This document shows positions 1-7,782 of a stretch of 25,685 nucleotides of DNA, piece after piece. The stretch comes from JAFDVL01 sp043736395 (GTDB lineage: Bacteria; Acidobacteriota; Blastocatellia; RBC074): positions 1-25,685 of the forward strand of contig JAYTCQ010000179.1 of the NCBI GenBank assembly GCA_043736395.1, read 5' to 3'. The notes below the pieces were generated by a model, which saw nothing but the letters and a program-made list of their open reading frames with translations, was not told the origin of the DNA and searched no databases. Positions within the stretch are counted from its first letter, which is position 1. Every line of letters begins with the position of its first letter. A program made the translations under genes and the position numbers.

Positions 1-387
1 AGCGATCGATGGTTCACGGATGCTGGCGTGCTAACTGCGCGCTCTGCGCAATCCCAAAATAGCGGCCAGCTAATATCAATTTTCTTTTGGATTCCGTCAT
101 CGCTTGCCCTCTTCACCTTTTGCGTTTTTCCGTTCGCAGCAGTTTTTATTACCAGTGGATATGCGTTCTGGATGAGCCTCGCTTCGCTGATCCTGATTGC
201 TCTGATTTTCTGGGACAGTGCAAAATATTTAGGATTAAATCGTTGGTACGCCCTTGGGTTTCCGCTGGCTACAATCTTGTTAATTTATATTATGTGGAAG
301 GCGGCGTTGAAAACATTAAGTCGGGGCGGGATCGAATGGCGGGGGACGTTTTATCCATTGAAGGATTTGAAAGCAAATAAAATCTGA
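1..387 (+). CDS. C-terminal part of a probable family 2 membrane glycosyltransferase (5' end outside window)
   Basis: The reading frame is open to the left edge of the window, so this is the last ~128 residues of a longer gene; a GTG at 28 is not needed as a start. The visible part has about three hydrophobic membrane segments, followed by a short polar tail with GGIEWRGTFYPL. Tails of this kind, a gamma-turn W-R/K-G-x-x-Y-P-L after the last helix, are typical of processive or ceramide-glucosyltransferase-like GT2 enzymes whose catalytic domain lies upstream. The nucleotide-sugar-binding DxD and QxxRW motifs would be off-window, so the family call rests on the tail and the membrane topology only. 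The stop is 2 bp before the next ATG, which suggests an operon with translational coupling. Confidence 0.6.
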   Translation, partial: SDRWFTDAGVLTARSAQSQNSGQLISIFFWIPSSLALFTFCVFPFAAVFITSGYAFWMSLASLILIALIFWDSAKYLGLNRWYALGFPLATILLIYIMWKAALKTLSRGGIEWRGTFYPLKDLKANKI

Positions 388-389
388 TC

Positions 390-2027
390 ATGGAAGACTT
401 AATTATTTCCAATGCCTCGATCATTGATGGCACAGGTCAGACTGCTTATTGTGCCGATCTGGCAATCAAAAAAAATCGTATCTCAGCGATTGGACAATTA
501 CAGAATTTAAAATCTAAGCACCGCATTGACGCCGGAAAATATTCCCTTATCCCCGGAATCATTGATCCGCATTCACACGCTGATTTAATTTTCCCGCTTG
601 CGCCGCAGCGTCAATCAGAGTTGTTGCGTGGCAAATTATCCCAGGGAATCACAACGACGATTGTCGGCAATTGCGGACTTGGATGCACTCCGATTGGCAA
701 TCCTGAAGCGGAAGAAATTTTACGCGCCGTCAATGGATGGATGACTCCTGAGCCGATGAAATGGGCGTGGCACACGATCGGTGAATATCTGGATTTTTTA
801 GACAATCACGGTGTTGCGTTAAATGTCGCAACGCTTGTCCCGCACGGGCCGATTCGAATTTCGGCGATGGGACTTAGCAAAGGCAAACCTTCGCGTTCAA
901 ACTTAAAAGCAATGCGAACGCTTACCGAACAGGCGATGAAGGACGGTGCGCTCGGACTTTCCTCAGGATTAATTTATCCGCCGGGAATGTATTCCGAAGC
1001 CGCTGAGTTGCAAACTCTCGCACAAATCGTGAAAGCCTTCGATGGCATTTATACCAGCCATATTCGCGGCTCCAGCGAAACTTTAATTCCAGCGGTCAAA
1101 GAATTATTGGACGTCGCTCGTTCCACCGGAGTACGCGTTCATCATTCACATAACGAAGCTGTTGGACGAAAGCATTGGTCGAAAATTGATCGTGTTTTGG
1201 CGATGGAAGAAAAGGCTATGCGCGAGGGGCTGCGCGTGAGTTTTGATATGTTTCCGTACACCGCCGCCGCAACTATGATGATTGCGATTTATCCGCCGTG
1301 GGCATTAGAAGGTGGAGTTGATTCACTGATTGAGAGATTGCAGGACAAGGCGACGCGGGAGAAAATTCGACGTGATATTCAGCAACAAAAATCCAGTTGT
1401 CAGCCGGACGGATGGCCACACAATTTGGTACGCGCTTCGGGCTGGAAAGAAATTTTTATCGGCTACGTGGCGAGCCACAAAAATAAACGTTATGAAAAAT
1501 TGAATTTGCTGGAGCTGGCGAAGCTCACAAACAAGGAACCATTCGATGCGATTTCAGATTTGATCGTCGCGGAACGCGGGCAAATTTCAATGCTGATTTT
1601 TGAAGTCAGCGGTGAACATGAATCCCGTGTTTTATTGAGCAAATTCGCGAAACATCCGCTCAGTGCATTTTGCACGGATGCTGAAGAATACGGACGCGGC
1701 ATCCCGCATCCTGCGGCGTACGGCGCGTTTCCAAAAATTCTATCTCGCTTCGTCCGCGAAGATCGGACGCTGACTTTTGAGGAAGCAATTCGCAAAATGA
1801 CTTCGTATCCGGCGCAGATTTTTGGGTTGAAAGATCGTGGCATCATTCGCGCCGGAGCCTTTGCGGATCTTGTTTTAATTGATGCTGAGAAAGTAAAAGA
1901 TCGTGCGACGTACGCGCATCCACATCGTCTGGCGACAGGAATTCAAACAGTCATCATCAACGGAAAAATTTCGTGGGAAAACGGTGCAATGAAGGATGCG
2001 ACAACCGGCACGACGATTCGGCGATAG
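390..2027 (+). CDS. N-acyl-D-amino-acid deacylase / D-aminoacylase family amidohydrolase
   Basis: A 545-residue metal-dependent amidohydrolase. Visible landmarks are the HxH metal motif (DPHSHAD, residues 59-65), the GNCG motif whose Cys95 matches the metal-bridging Cys of D-aminoacylases, TSHIR with His224, HHSHNEA at 251-257, and TDAEEYG with the expected catalytic Asp440. The C-terminus returns to the small beta-sandwich (FADLVLID, VIINGK) as in urease-superfamily hydrolases. The family hydrolyses N-acyl-D-amino acids or related amides, and no signal peptide is seen, so it should be cytoplasmic. The start ATG lies 2 bp after the preceding stop and has no clear Shine-Dalgarno sequence, consistent with coupling to the glycosyltransferase gene. 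The exact substrate cannot be told from sequence; dihydroorotase/hydantoinase-like relatives are less likely because of the GNCG motif. Confidence 0.88.
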   Translation: MEDLIISNASIIDGTGQTAYCADLAIKKNRISAIGQLQNLKSKHRIDAGKYSLIPGIIDPHSHADLIFPLAPQRQSELLRGKLSQGITTTIVGNCGLGCTPIGNPEAEEILRAVNGWMTPEPMKWAWHTIGEYLDFLDNHGVALNVATLVPHGPIRISAMGLSKGKPSRSNLKAMRTLTEQAMKDGALGLSSGLIYPPGMYSEAAELQTLAQIVKAFDGIYTSHIRGSSETLIPAVKELLDVARSTGVRVHHSHNEAVGRKHWSKIDRVLAMEEKAMREGLRVSFDMFPYTAAATMMIAIYPPWALEGGVDSLIERLQDKATREKIRRDIQQQKSSCQPDGWPHNLVRASGWKEIFIGYVASHKNKRYEKLNLLELAKLTNKEPFDAISDLIVAERGQISMLIFEVSGEHESRVLLSKFAKHPLSAFCTDAEEYGRGIPHPAAYGAFPKILSRFVREDRTLTFEEAIRKMTSYPAQIFGLKDRGIIRAGAFADLVLIDAEKVKDRATYAHPHRLATGIQTVIINGKISWENGAMKDATTGTTIRR

Positions 2028-2123
2028 AGGTACGATAGGCGTCCCCGCCTGTCGGAAAATTTCACTTGAAACCCACGACGCGGAACCAACACGATTCGAC
2101 AGGCGAGGACGCCTATCGTACCT
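2028..2123. repeat. Long inverted repeat, family A copy 1 (convergent gap)
   Basis: Arms 2028-2054 and 2097-2123 pair over 27 bp with a single mismatch. The core of the arm is AGGCGTCCCCGCCTGTC. The element fills most of the gap between the convergent deacylase and CadC-like genes. A further partial arm (GTCCTCGCCTGT) follows at about 2133-2144. The same arm sequence recurs at 9937-10043. There is no T-tract, so if it terminates transcription it is not a classical intrinsic terminator. Confidence 0.85.
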
Positions 2124-2149
2124 TGACCAAACGTCCTCGCCTGTTGAAA

Positions 2150-4105
2150 TTAAACCGGAAAGAATTTTTTCTTGAAGGTTTCATGCCGTTGTTGCGCCAG
2201 CGATAAAATTTTCCCCAGCTCTGGTTCACCACGCAAATTATTCAGCAACGGATCACTTACAAAATACGGATAGCAAAAAAATCCACCTTCAATACTGCGC
2301 TTTAATAATCGCATCGCGGCCTTTGAATCTCCGAGTTCAGCAAAGCCCTGCGCGACTTTGTAGACGGCTTCCGCATCAGTCACTTTGCGGCTCTCAATTT
2401 GTTTTTCAATCGTACGCAACAATGCTAAGCCTTCGGTGTTCCGTTGCATTATTTTCAGCCGCAGTGCTTCGCCAATTTGCACGTACATTGAGTTCGGATC
2501 ATTTTTGTATGCCAACTCAAAATCCTTCGCGGCTTCGTCGAAACGCTTCAGATAGTAATTACCGAGACCGCGATAAAACACAATAAATCCGGGCGAATTC
2601 TTCATCGGCAGGCTCGATAAAAACTTCTCGTACTGTCCGTCATAAAAATAACTATTGAAGGCAGAACTATTCAATTTAACGGTCGAATCCAACCGACGTG
2701 CATTTTCTCCGGCGGCGATGGATTCTTTTAGCAAGCCCGCAAAACGATAAGCGTAGCCGAGTTCCCAATGTGCTTCGGCATTATTTGGATTGTCGGCAAT
2801 TGCCTGTCGCAGTAACGGAACGGCGTCTTCAGGACGCCCTGTATCCGTAAACAAATTCGCCATGAAAATTCGTGCTTCGATGAAATCGTTATTCAGTACC
2901 AACGCCTTTTCATAGTCGGATTGTGCCTTCCGGTAAAATTCTTCTCCGCCAAAATCAAACGAAGCCAGGGCTGTATGTGCCCTCCCCAAATGTGCCCACG
3001 CCGGCGCATATTTAGCATCAAGTTTAATGGATTGTTCGAGCATTTGCGCCGCGAGTTTGAATTCGTTGGAAGCGTAGAGGTCGACGCCGCGCAGGTAATA
3101 TTCATAGGCCTCAGCATTTGTTGGGGAGTCGCGTCTGAAACGTTCGTTTTCAATGGTACTGAGATTTAAATTTAAGCCGCGAATCACTTGCTGAGCGACT
3201 TTGTCCTGGACTGAAATTAAATTCTCATACTTCAAATCCAGCGCTTCCTTCCAGAGAATTTCGTTCGTGATGACATCAACCAATTGCGCCGTAATTCTTA
3301 AATCGTCGCCTTCGTGAATATAGGTTCCCGTCAGCAAAGTGTTCACGTTCAGATCAATCGCTACCTGCTTCGGGTCAAAATCCTGACGGCGAAATTTCTC
3401 GACGTACGAAGAGGGGCGGACGGATAAAGAATTCACATAACCGAGTTTGGTGATGATGGAATCTGCTAGCGAAAATCCGATGAAATCTGTTTGAGCTTCC
3501 TGTTTGAGATTTCGAAAAGGAAGTACGGCAAGCTGGCGCGATGACATGGACGGAACAGCTTTCGGCGGCGGCTGACGCATGAACATAAACCACGCAAGCG
3601 CGAGCGGCGTAACAATAAACATCATTGCCATCGTCAACTGAAAAGGTAAAAGCTTGCGGGGATTGGCATCACCCAGCGAATCTGGCTCAGTCAGCATGAG
3701 TTGATTATTTTCAGGGGTTTCAACGATTTCAGCATTTAGGAATTCGGGCAACGATTCTTCAGCTTCGTGAGATAAAACAATTACGTCAGCGACAAAACGA
3801 TAGCCGCGTTTCGGCACCGTTTGAATAAATTTCTGCTGATCATCATTGAGCGCTTTTCGTAGCGTTGAGATGTTTTGCGCCAGATTCGATTCTTCGACAA
3901 TGGTATCGCCCCAGACTCTTTCCATTAATTCATCTTTGGACATCACGTGGCCGCTGTTTTCCACCAACACCAGCAAGGTTTCATAAACTTTGGGGGTTAA
4001 CTGAATTGGTTTTCCATGACGCAGAAGTTGAAGCTCATCAGGTATTAATTCAAAATCTCCAAACTTGTATAAGTCGGCGCGTGGCAAGGCTTTAGGGGCT
4101 TTCAT
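2150..4105 (-). CDS. CadC-like transmembrane regulator: OmpR-type winged helix, TM helix, TolB/FlgO-like domain, TPR repeats
   Basis: 651 residues. An OmpR/PhoB-type DNA-binding domain spans about 12-108 (FGDFELIPDELQLLR, recognition region SNLAQNISTLRKAL, ending TVPKRGYRF). An acidic linker is followed by one membrane helix at about 163-186. Residues about 190-310 (LAVLPFRNL... LLTGTYIHEGDDLRITAQLVD) resemble the FlgO/TolB-like domain often joined to this type of regulator. The remainder to the C-terminus is a TPR array (for example YAPAWAHLGRAHTAL, AEAHWELGYAYRFAG). There is no receiver domain, so signal input is probably periplasmic through the TPR part, as in the ToxR/CadC class. The family is widespread in acidobacteria and its targets are usually unknown. 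Two exact 11-bp-period direct repeats lie just upstream of its start (4134-4152), possible self-binding sites. Confidence 0.85.
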   Translation of the reverse strand: MKAPKALPRADLYKFGDFELIPDELQLLRHGKPIQLTPKVYETLLVLVENSGHVMSKDELMERVWGDTIVEESNLAQNISTLRKALNDDQQKFIQTVPKRGYRFVADVIVLSHEAEESLPEFLNAEIVETPENNQLMLTEPDSLGDANPRKLLPFQLTMAMMFIVTPLALAWFMFMRQPPPKAVPSMSSRQLAVLPFRNLKQEAQTDFIGFSLADSIITKLGYVNSLSVRPSSYVEKFRRQDFDPKQVAIDLNVNTLLTGTYIHEGDDLRITAQLVDVITNEILWKEALDLKYENLISVQDKVAQQVIRGLNLNLSTIENERFRRDSPTNAEAYEYYLRGVDLYASNEFKLAAQMLEQSIKLDAKYAPAWAHLGRAHTALASFDFGGEEFYRKAQSDYEKALVLNNDFIEARIFMANLFTDTGRPEDAVPLLRQAIADNPNNAEAHWELGYAYRFAGLLKESIAAGENARRLDSTVKLNSSAFNSYFYDGQYEKFLSSLPMKNSPGFIVFYRGLGNYYLKRFDEAAKDFELAYKNDPNSMYVQIGEALRLKIMQRNTEGLALLRTIEKQIESRKVTDAEAVYKVAQGFAELGDSKAAMRLLKRSIEGGFFCYPYFVSDPLLNNLRGEPELGKILSLAQQRHETFKKKFFPV

Positions 4106-4507
4106 ATTTCTTTTAGAAAAATCTCAAAAAGATTTCAAGACAACTTCAAGACTATTTTTATAGTTTTATTGCATTCTCCATATCACAAAACGCCCAGTGA
4201 ATTGCAGACGCAAGAACGTTCGGAATTTAGAGATTCTTGGGGGAGTAATCTTTGATCCTGAACATTCTAATCGTTGGCAAGGCATTGGACAACCGAGCCT
4301 GACGATTCGGTAATGATCTCCAGCTAGTGGTTTAGACCAATAAACTCCAGACGGGAAAGCCATTATCGAATTGTCATGGCGCGTTTTAATTTGGGAGAGT
4401 TGAAATTCAGATCGTCGAGATGAGAAGTAAGCTTGGGGGAGATTGCTTTTGTCATCCGGCTATATCAGAGATCAACTCTCCTTTCTAATTATTTATGAGG
4501 GGGGAAA
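4106..4507. other. Divergent intergenic region (402 bp)
   Basis: No convincing gene is seen here. A 65-codon minus-strand frame at 4166-4363 has no coding features and no ribosome site. The region must hold promoters for the CadC-like gene (left) and the YVTN/cytochrome gene (right). The 10-mer CTTGGGGGAG occurs twice, at 4236-4245 and 4432-4441, each followed by a related T-rich stretch ending ATCC. I could not assign a confident -35/-10 pair. The right-hand gene has a strong Shine-Dalgarno sequence (GAGGGGGGAAA) ending next to its ATG. Confidence 0.6.
4134..4152 (-). promoter_or_regulatory. Tandem 11-bp-period direct repeat upstream of the CadC-like gene
   Basis: On the minus strand GTCTTGAA occurs twice exactly, separated by 3 bp (period 11). 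A degraded third unit (5 of 8 matches) sits at 4123-4130, again in phase. OmpR/PhoB-type winged helices bind head-to-tail half-sites with about 11-bp spacing, and the adjacent gene encodes such a domain. An autoregulatory site is therefore plausible but unproven. Confidence 0.4.
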
Positions 4508-6778
4508 ATGAATACTCGTTACAAATTAATTGCCTGTCTAATCTTTCTCGGACTGAGCGCAGCAGTGCTGCTACCACGCGGAGAACGTTCCATCGCACAG
4601 GCTCACCACAATAAATTTGAAAATCAATCGCCGTCTTCATCGGGGCCTATCGCGATTACTTCCGATGATAAATATGTCTGGGTTGCAAATCCTGATAATA
4701 ACTCTGTTTCGATGCTAAATGTAGATGCCGATATAAACGTAAAAGAAGCAGAAATTCGCGTTGGTCGGGAACCGCAAAATGTGGCGATCTCGCCAGATGA
4801 TAAATGGGTGGTCGTCAGCAACAGTGTGAGCGGGACAGTTTCTGTCATCCGCGCCAATGTTGATCGTCCGCGCATCGTTGCAACTATCGAAGTCGGCACT
4901 GAGCCTTATGGAATGGCGTTCACTCCGAATGGTGACAAACTATATGTGGCAAATGCTCGTTCCAACGATATTTCTGTCATTGATCCTGACCGTTGGCGCG
5001 TCATCAGAACGATTCGCAATGTTGGATTGGAACCACGCGGCATTGCAATTACGAACGATGGTGACAACGACGATGACGACGAAAAAGTTTACGTCACTCA
5101 ATTTTTTGCCGTGACTCGTCCGGGGACAATTATCGGCGCGGATGATTACAAGGAAGGTCGCGTCACAGTCATCTCCACTGACCGCGATAGAGTTGTCAAA
5201 CAAGTTGTTTTGAATCCAATGACCGACACCGGATTCAGAGCCAATGGTTCTGCTTTACAGCGAATTCCAGCGCGTACTCCGGCAGAGTTTTTTGTGACGA
5301 CCGGAGCCTTTCCGAATTTCCTGAACGCCGTAGTAATCAAAGGAAATAAAGCGTATTTGCCCAATAATGCGGCGTCTCCCGATGGCCCCGTGCGATTCAA
5401 TGTCAACGTGCAAGCATTTCTTTCGGTGATTGATACGGAGCAAGACAAAGAAGCAGAATTCAATGGGCAAAAACAAACGGTTAACATGAATCGCGGCATT
5501 CAATTTGAGCCAGCCGGGCCGAATAAATTATTCCCCGGAGTTCCCTGGCACATCGCCTTCAAGCACAACAGCAATGAAGGCTATGTCGTGGCTTCGGCAG
5601 CGAATTTTGTGGTCAAAGTCGTGCTCGATGAAAATGGGACGCCCACCATCAATGCTCCTAAACAGGTAGGCGATCTGGGCAACATCATCCGCATCAACGT
5701 TGGGCAAAATCCCAGAGGCATCGTCATCAACAGCAGAGATGATCGGGCATTCGTGATGAATGAAGTTTCCCGTGATGTCAGCATCATCAACCTGGAAAGC
5801 AACACCGTAAAATCTTTGGTACGGTCTGCGCCACTGCCGCCAGCCGGATCACTCGAAGCCAAATTACAAATTGGCAAAGCAATTTTTCACAGCAGTACGG
5901 GTGTGAATTTGCCGCAGCTCGGAGCCGACGGTGAGATCGGTCAACGGCTTTCCAGTGAAGGCTGGAGCGGTTGTATTTCCTGCCACGCCTTTGGAACCAC
6001 TGATGCTGTTGTTTGGATTTTTGGAGCCGGGCCGCGCCGATCAGTTCATTTGAATGGATCATTTAATCCACGTGATCCTGCTGATCAAAAAGTTCTGAAT
6101 TACTCAGCAATTTTTGATGAAGTGCAGGATTTTGAAAATAATATTCGCGGCGTTTCCGGCGGACTCGGATTGATTACCGCACCGGACGGATCACAAGACC
6201 CGACGCTGAATGCCTTCGCGCTGGCAAACACCGGACGCAGCAAAGGGCTGGATGCTTTGTCGGAATATGTCGCACGGATTCGCACTCCAATTTCTCCTTT
6301 TTCGAAGGTCAGACCGTGGACACGATTAGGTCAGGAAATTGCTTTGGGTCGGCAAATTTTCGAGCAGATGGGATGTGTGAATTGTCATTCCGGTGGAGGC
6401 TGGTCAGTCAGTCGTCGTGATTATGTTCCGCCTCCGGCTCCGGCTGAAGTAGTGAATGGACAATTAATTCGCTTCCTCAAAAAGGTAGGGACTTTTGATC
6501 CGGCAGCCGTCAATGAAATTCGCCAGAACGGAGCCGCTCCGCTTGGCGCTGATGGCTTCAATCCACCGTCGTTATTGGGTGTTCACGCGTTTGGTGAATT
6601 ATTCCATAACGGTTCAGCGCAAACGATTGAAGACCTTCTCAAACAAAAACCACATCGTCAGGCAGGGCTGAGCAATCCAGCGAATGACCTGTTGGAGAAT
6701 CCTTTATTCTTCGATGCGTTAGTGAAATTCGTCAAATCAATTGACGATTCGACGATTCCATTTCCTCTGAAAAAATAG
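4508..6778 (+). CDS. Secreted YVTN beta-propeller / di-heme cytochrome c (CCP/MauG-like) fusion
   Basis: 756 residues with a signal peptide (hydrophobic 8-22, cleavage probably near AQA-H, residues 30-33), so it is periplasmic or surface-exposed. Residues about 45-440 carry repeated propeller blades of the YVTN type (YVWVANPDNNSVSML, LYVANARSNDISVID, AFVMNEVSRDVSIIN). Two heme c attachment sites follow: CISCH at 489-493 and CVNCH at 623-627. The tail (FNPPSLLGV, residues 675-683, then FHNGSAQTIEDLL) matches the C-terminal motif of di-heme cytochrome c peroxidase/MauG-like domains. An Asp-rich insertion at 184-192 (DGDNDDDDE) could be a calcium loop. The propeller may bind substrate or partner while the hemes move electrons, but no specific reaction can be read from the sequence. 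The start is supported by a strong purine-rich ribosome site. Confidence 0.85.
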   Translation: MNTRYKLIACLIFLGLSAAVLLPRGERSIAQAHHNKFENQSPSSSGPIAITSDDKYVWVANPDNNSVSMLNVDADINVKEAEIRVGREPQNVAISPDDKWVVVSNSVSGTVSVIRANVDRPRIVATIEVGTEPYGMAFTPNGDKLYVANARSNDISVIDPDRWRVIRTIRNVGLEPRGIAITNDGDNDDDDEKVYVTQFFAVTRPGTIIGADDYKEGRVTVISTDRDRVVKQVVLNPMTDTGFRANGSALQRIPARTPAEFFVTTGAFPNFLNAVVIKGNKAYLPNNAASPDGPVRFNVNVQAFLSVIDTEQDKEAEFNGQKQTVNMNRGIQFEPAGPNKLFPGVPWHIAFKHNSNEGYVVASAANFVVKVVLDENGTPTINAPKQVGDLGNIIRINVGQNPRGIVINSRDDRAFVMNEVSRDVSIINLESNTVKSLVRSAPLPPAGSLEAKLQIGKAIFHSSTGVNLPQLGADGEIGQRLSSEGWSGCISCHAFGTTDAVVWIFGAGPRRSVHLNGSFNPRDPADQKVLNYSAIFDEVQDFENNIRGVSGGLGLITAPDGSQDPTLNAFALANTGRSKGLDALSEYVARIRTPISPFSKVRPWTRLGQEIALGRQIFEQMGCVNCHSGGGWSVSRRDYVPPPAPAEVVNGQLIRFLKKVGTFDPAAVNEIRQNGAAPLGADGFNPPSLLGVHAFGELFHNGSAQTIEDLLKQKPHRQAGLSNPANDLLENPLFFDALVKFVKSIDDSTIPFPLKK

Positions 6779-6792
6779 GAACTTGAAAAAAT

Positions 6793-6852
6793 TGAGAGTC
6801 CGCAATTTAGTGTGGTAAAATTCCACTATCCGCCATAAATTGCGGACTCTCA
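6793..6852. repeat. Inverted repeat with 17-bp perfect arms
   Basis: Arms 6793-6809 and 6836-6852 (TGAGAGTCCGCAATTTA and its complement) are perfect. The loop contains a smaller GTGG/CCAC pairing. It begins 14 bp after the stop of the cytochrome gene and lies in a same-direction gap. There is no immediate T-run, so it is a possible transcript 3' stabiliser or a Rho-dependent end rather than a standard terminator. Confidence 0.8.
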
Positions 6853-6924
6853 GTATTGATCAAATTTTCCTTTTTACGCTGCTTCTCATTTGCTTGCGTA
6901 ATATTTTGAGCTTTGAGAGGCACT

Positions 6925-7584
6925 ATGAATTCGTTTATTGTTACTGTAGAAGAAATTATCCTTTCGCAAGCTCGTGGATACTATAAAATCCAACCTCTGC
7001 TGGATAAATTCAGAAAGCGATTAATTCCGAATTCAGTCTATAAATCACAAAAAAAATTGAACCTGGGGTCTTCAGTTTCATCAATTCCTGGCTATTTGAA
7101 TGTTGATGCACTTGAGGAAAGAAACCCCGACATCGTGTGTGACATCAGGAAACTGAAATTTGCTAAAGATAATGAATATGACCTGGTCAGAGCCAGTCAC
7201 GTTCTTGAACATTTTAGCCTTGAAGAAATTCCAGCTATTTTGTCAGAATGGCACAGGGTTATTAAGACAGGCGGATATTTCGTGGTTTGCGTGCCAAACT
7301 ACATTGCTTTGTCATGGCGAGCAATCCTGAATCCTTCAGGTTTTAACCTCGATCAGAAAACTTACCAAAATGGATGGATCAACGGATTATATGCACTTGA
7401 TCTTCCACCTGAGTATAGACATAAAATTGTTTTCACTTATCAAAGTTTATCTAAATTACTGAATGAAAATGGCTTCAAAGTGATTGGAAAACAACATTTC
7501 CGTGTGGAAGAACCTTACACTTTGGGTATCACAGATAATTCTTGTAATAACTTATCACTTAATGTTGTTGCCCAAAAAATTTAG
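6925..7584 (+). CDS. Class I SAM-dependent methyltransferase (COG4627-like)
   Basis: 219 residues from the ATG at 6925. That start is preferred over an upstream TTG at 6913 because GAGAGG sits 4 bp before it. The Rossmann features are visible: KLNLGSS (44-50, SAM-binding loop), LNVDAL (58-63, acidic end of beta 2), CDIRKL (72-77), ASHVLEHF (90-97, post-motif typical of Methyltransf_11), then GGYFVVCVPN. The family often modifies cell-surface polysaccharides or lipids, but no sugar gene lies next to it here. Its DNA is visibly richer in A/T than the flanking genes, with few CG-rich codons, which may mark horizontal origin. It is isolated between two unrelated inverted repeats. Confidence 0.8.
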   Translation: MNSFIVTVEEIILSQARGYYKIQPLLDKFRKRLIPNSVYKSQKKLNLGSSVSSIPGYLNVDALEERNPDIVCDIRKLKFAKDNEYDLVRASHVLEHFSLEEIPAILSEWHRVIKTGGYFVVCVPNYIALSWRAILNPSGFNLDQKTYQNGWINGLYALDLPPEYRHKIVFTYQSLSKLLNENGFKVIGKQHFRVEEPYTLGITDNSCNNLSLNVVAQKI

Positions 7585-7657
7585 TAAATTCATTTTTCGG
7601 GTAACATTCAAAAACTTATATAGCGGTTTCCAGATGGGTGCGACCTGTTGATTTGAG

Positions 7658-7740
7658 TCAGTACCGCGACCGGTAGGGAGCGCAGTCTCGGCAATTGGAT
7701 CAGTCGCGAAGATTTCGCTCCCTACCGGTCGCGGTACTGA
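7658..7740. repeat. Long inverted repeat with 25-bp perfect arms (convergent gap)
   Basis: Arms 7658-7682 and 7716-7740 (core GTACCGCGACCGGTAGGGAG) are perfectly complementary around a 33-bp loop. It lies between the 3' ends of the methyltransferase (plus) and the HAD gene (minus). Its sequence differs from the family A repeat, but its size and placement are the same. Confidence 0.88.
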
Positions 7741-7782
7741 TTCGGTCATTCCATCCAATTGAAATTCACTATATTAACCCTT

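Noticed and set aside
4328..4339. TGGTTTAGACCA, resembling the GntR operator
   Set aside because: The spacer is 4 bp instead of 3 and the flanks do not match the other two sites. The neighbouring genes are not sugar-related.
4166..4363. A 65-codon minus-strand frame in the gap before the cytochrome gene
   Set aside because: No ribosome site, no recognisable features, and it lies in a region expected to hold two promoters.
6793..7740. Methyltransferase gene as the cargo of a composite mobile element bounded by the two palindromes
   Set aside because: The flanking repeats are unrelated in sequence, and there is no transposase and no visible target duplication.
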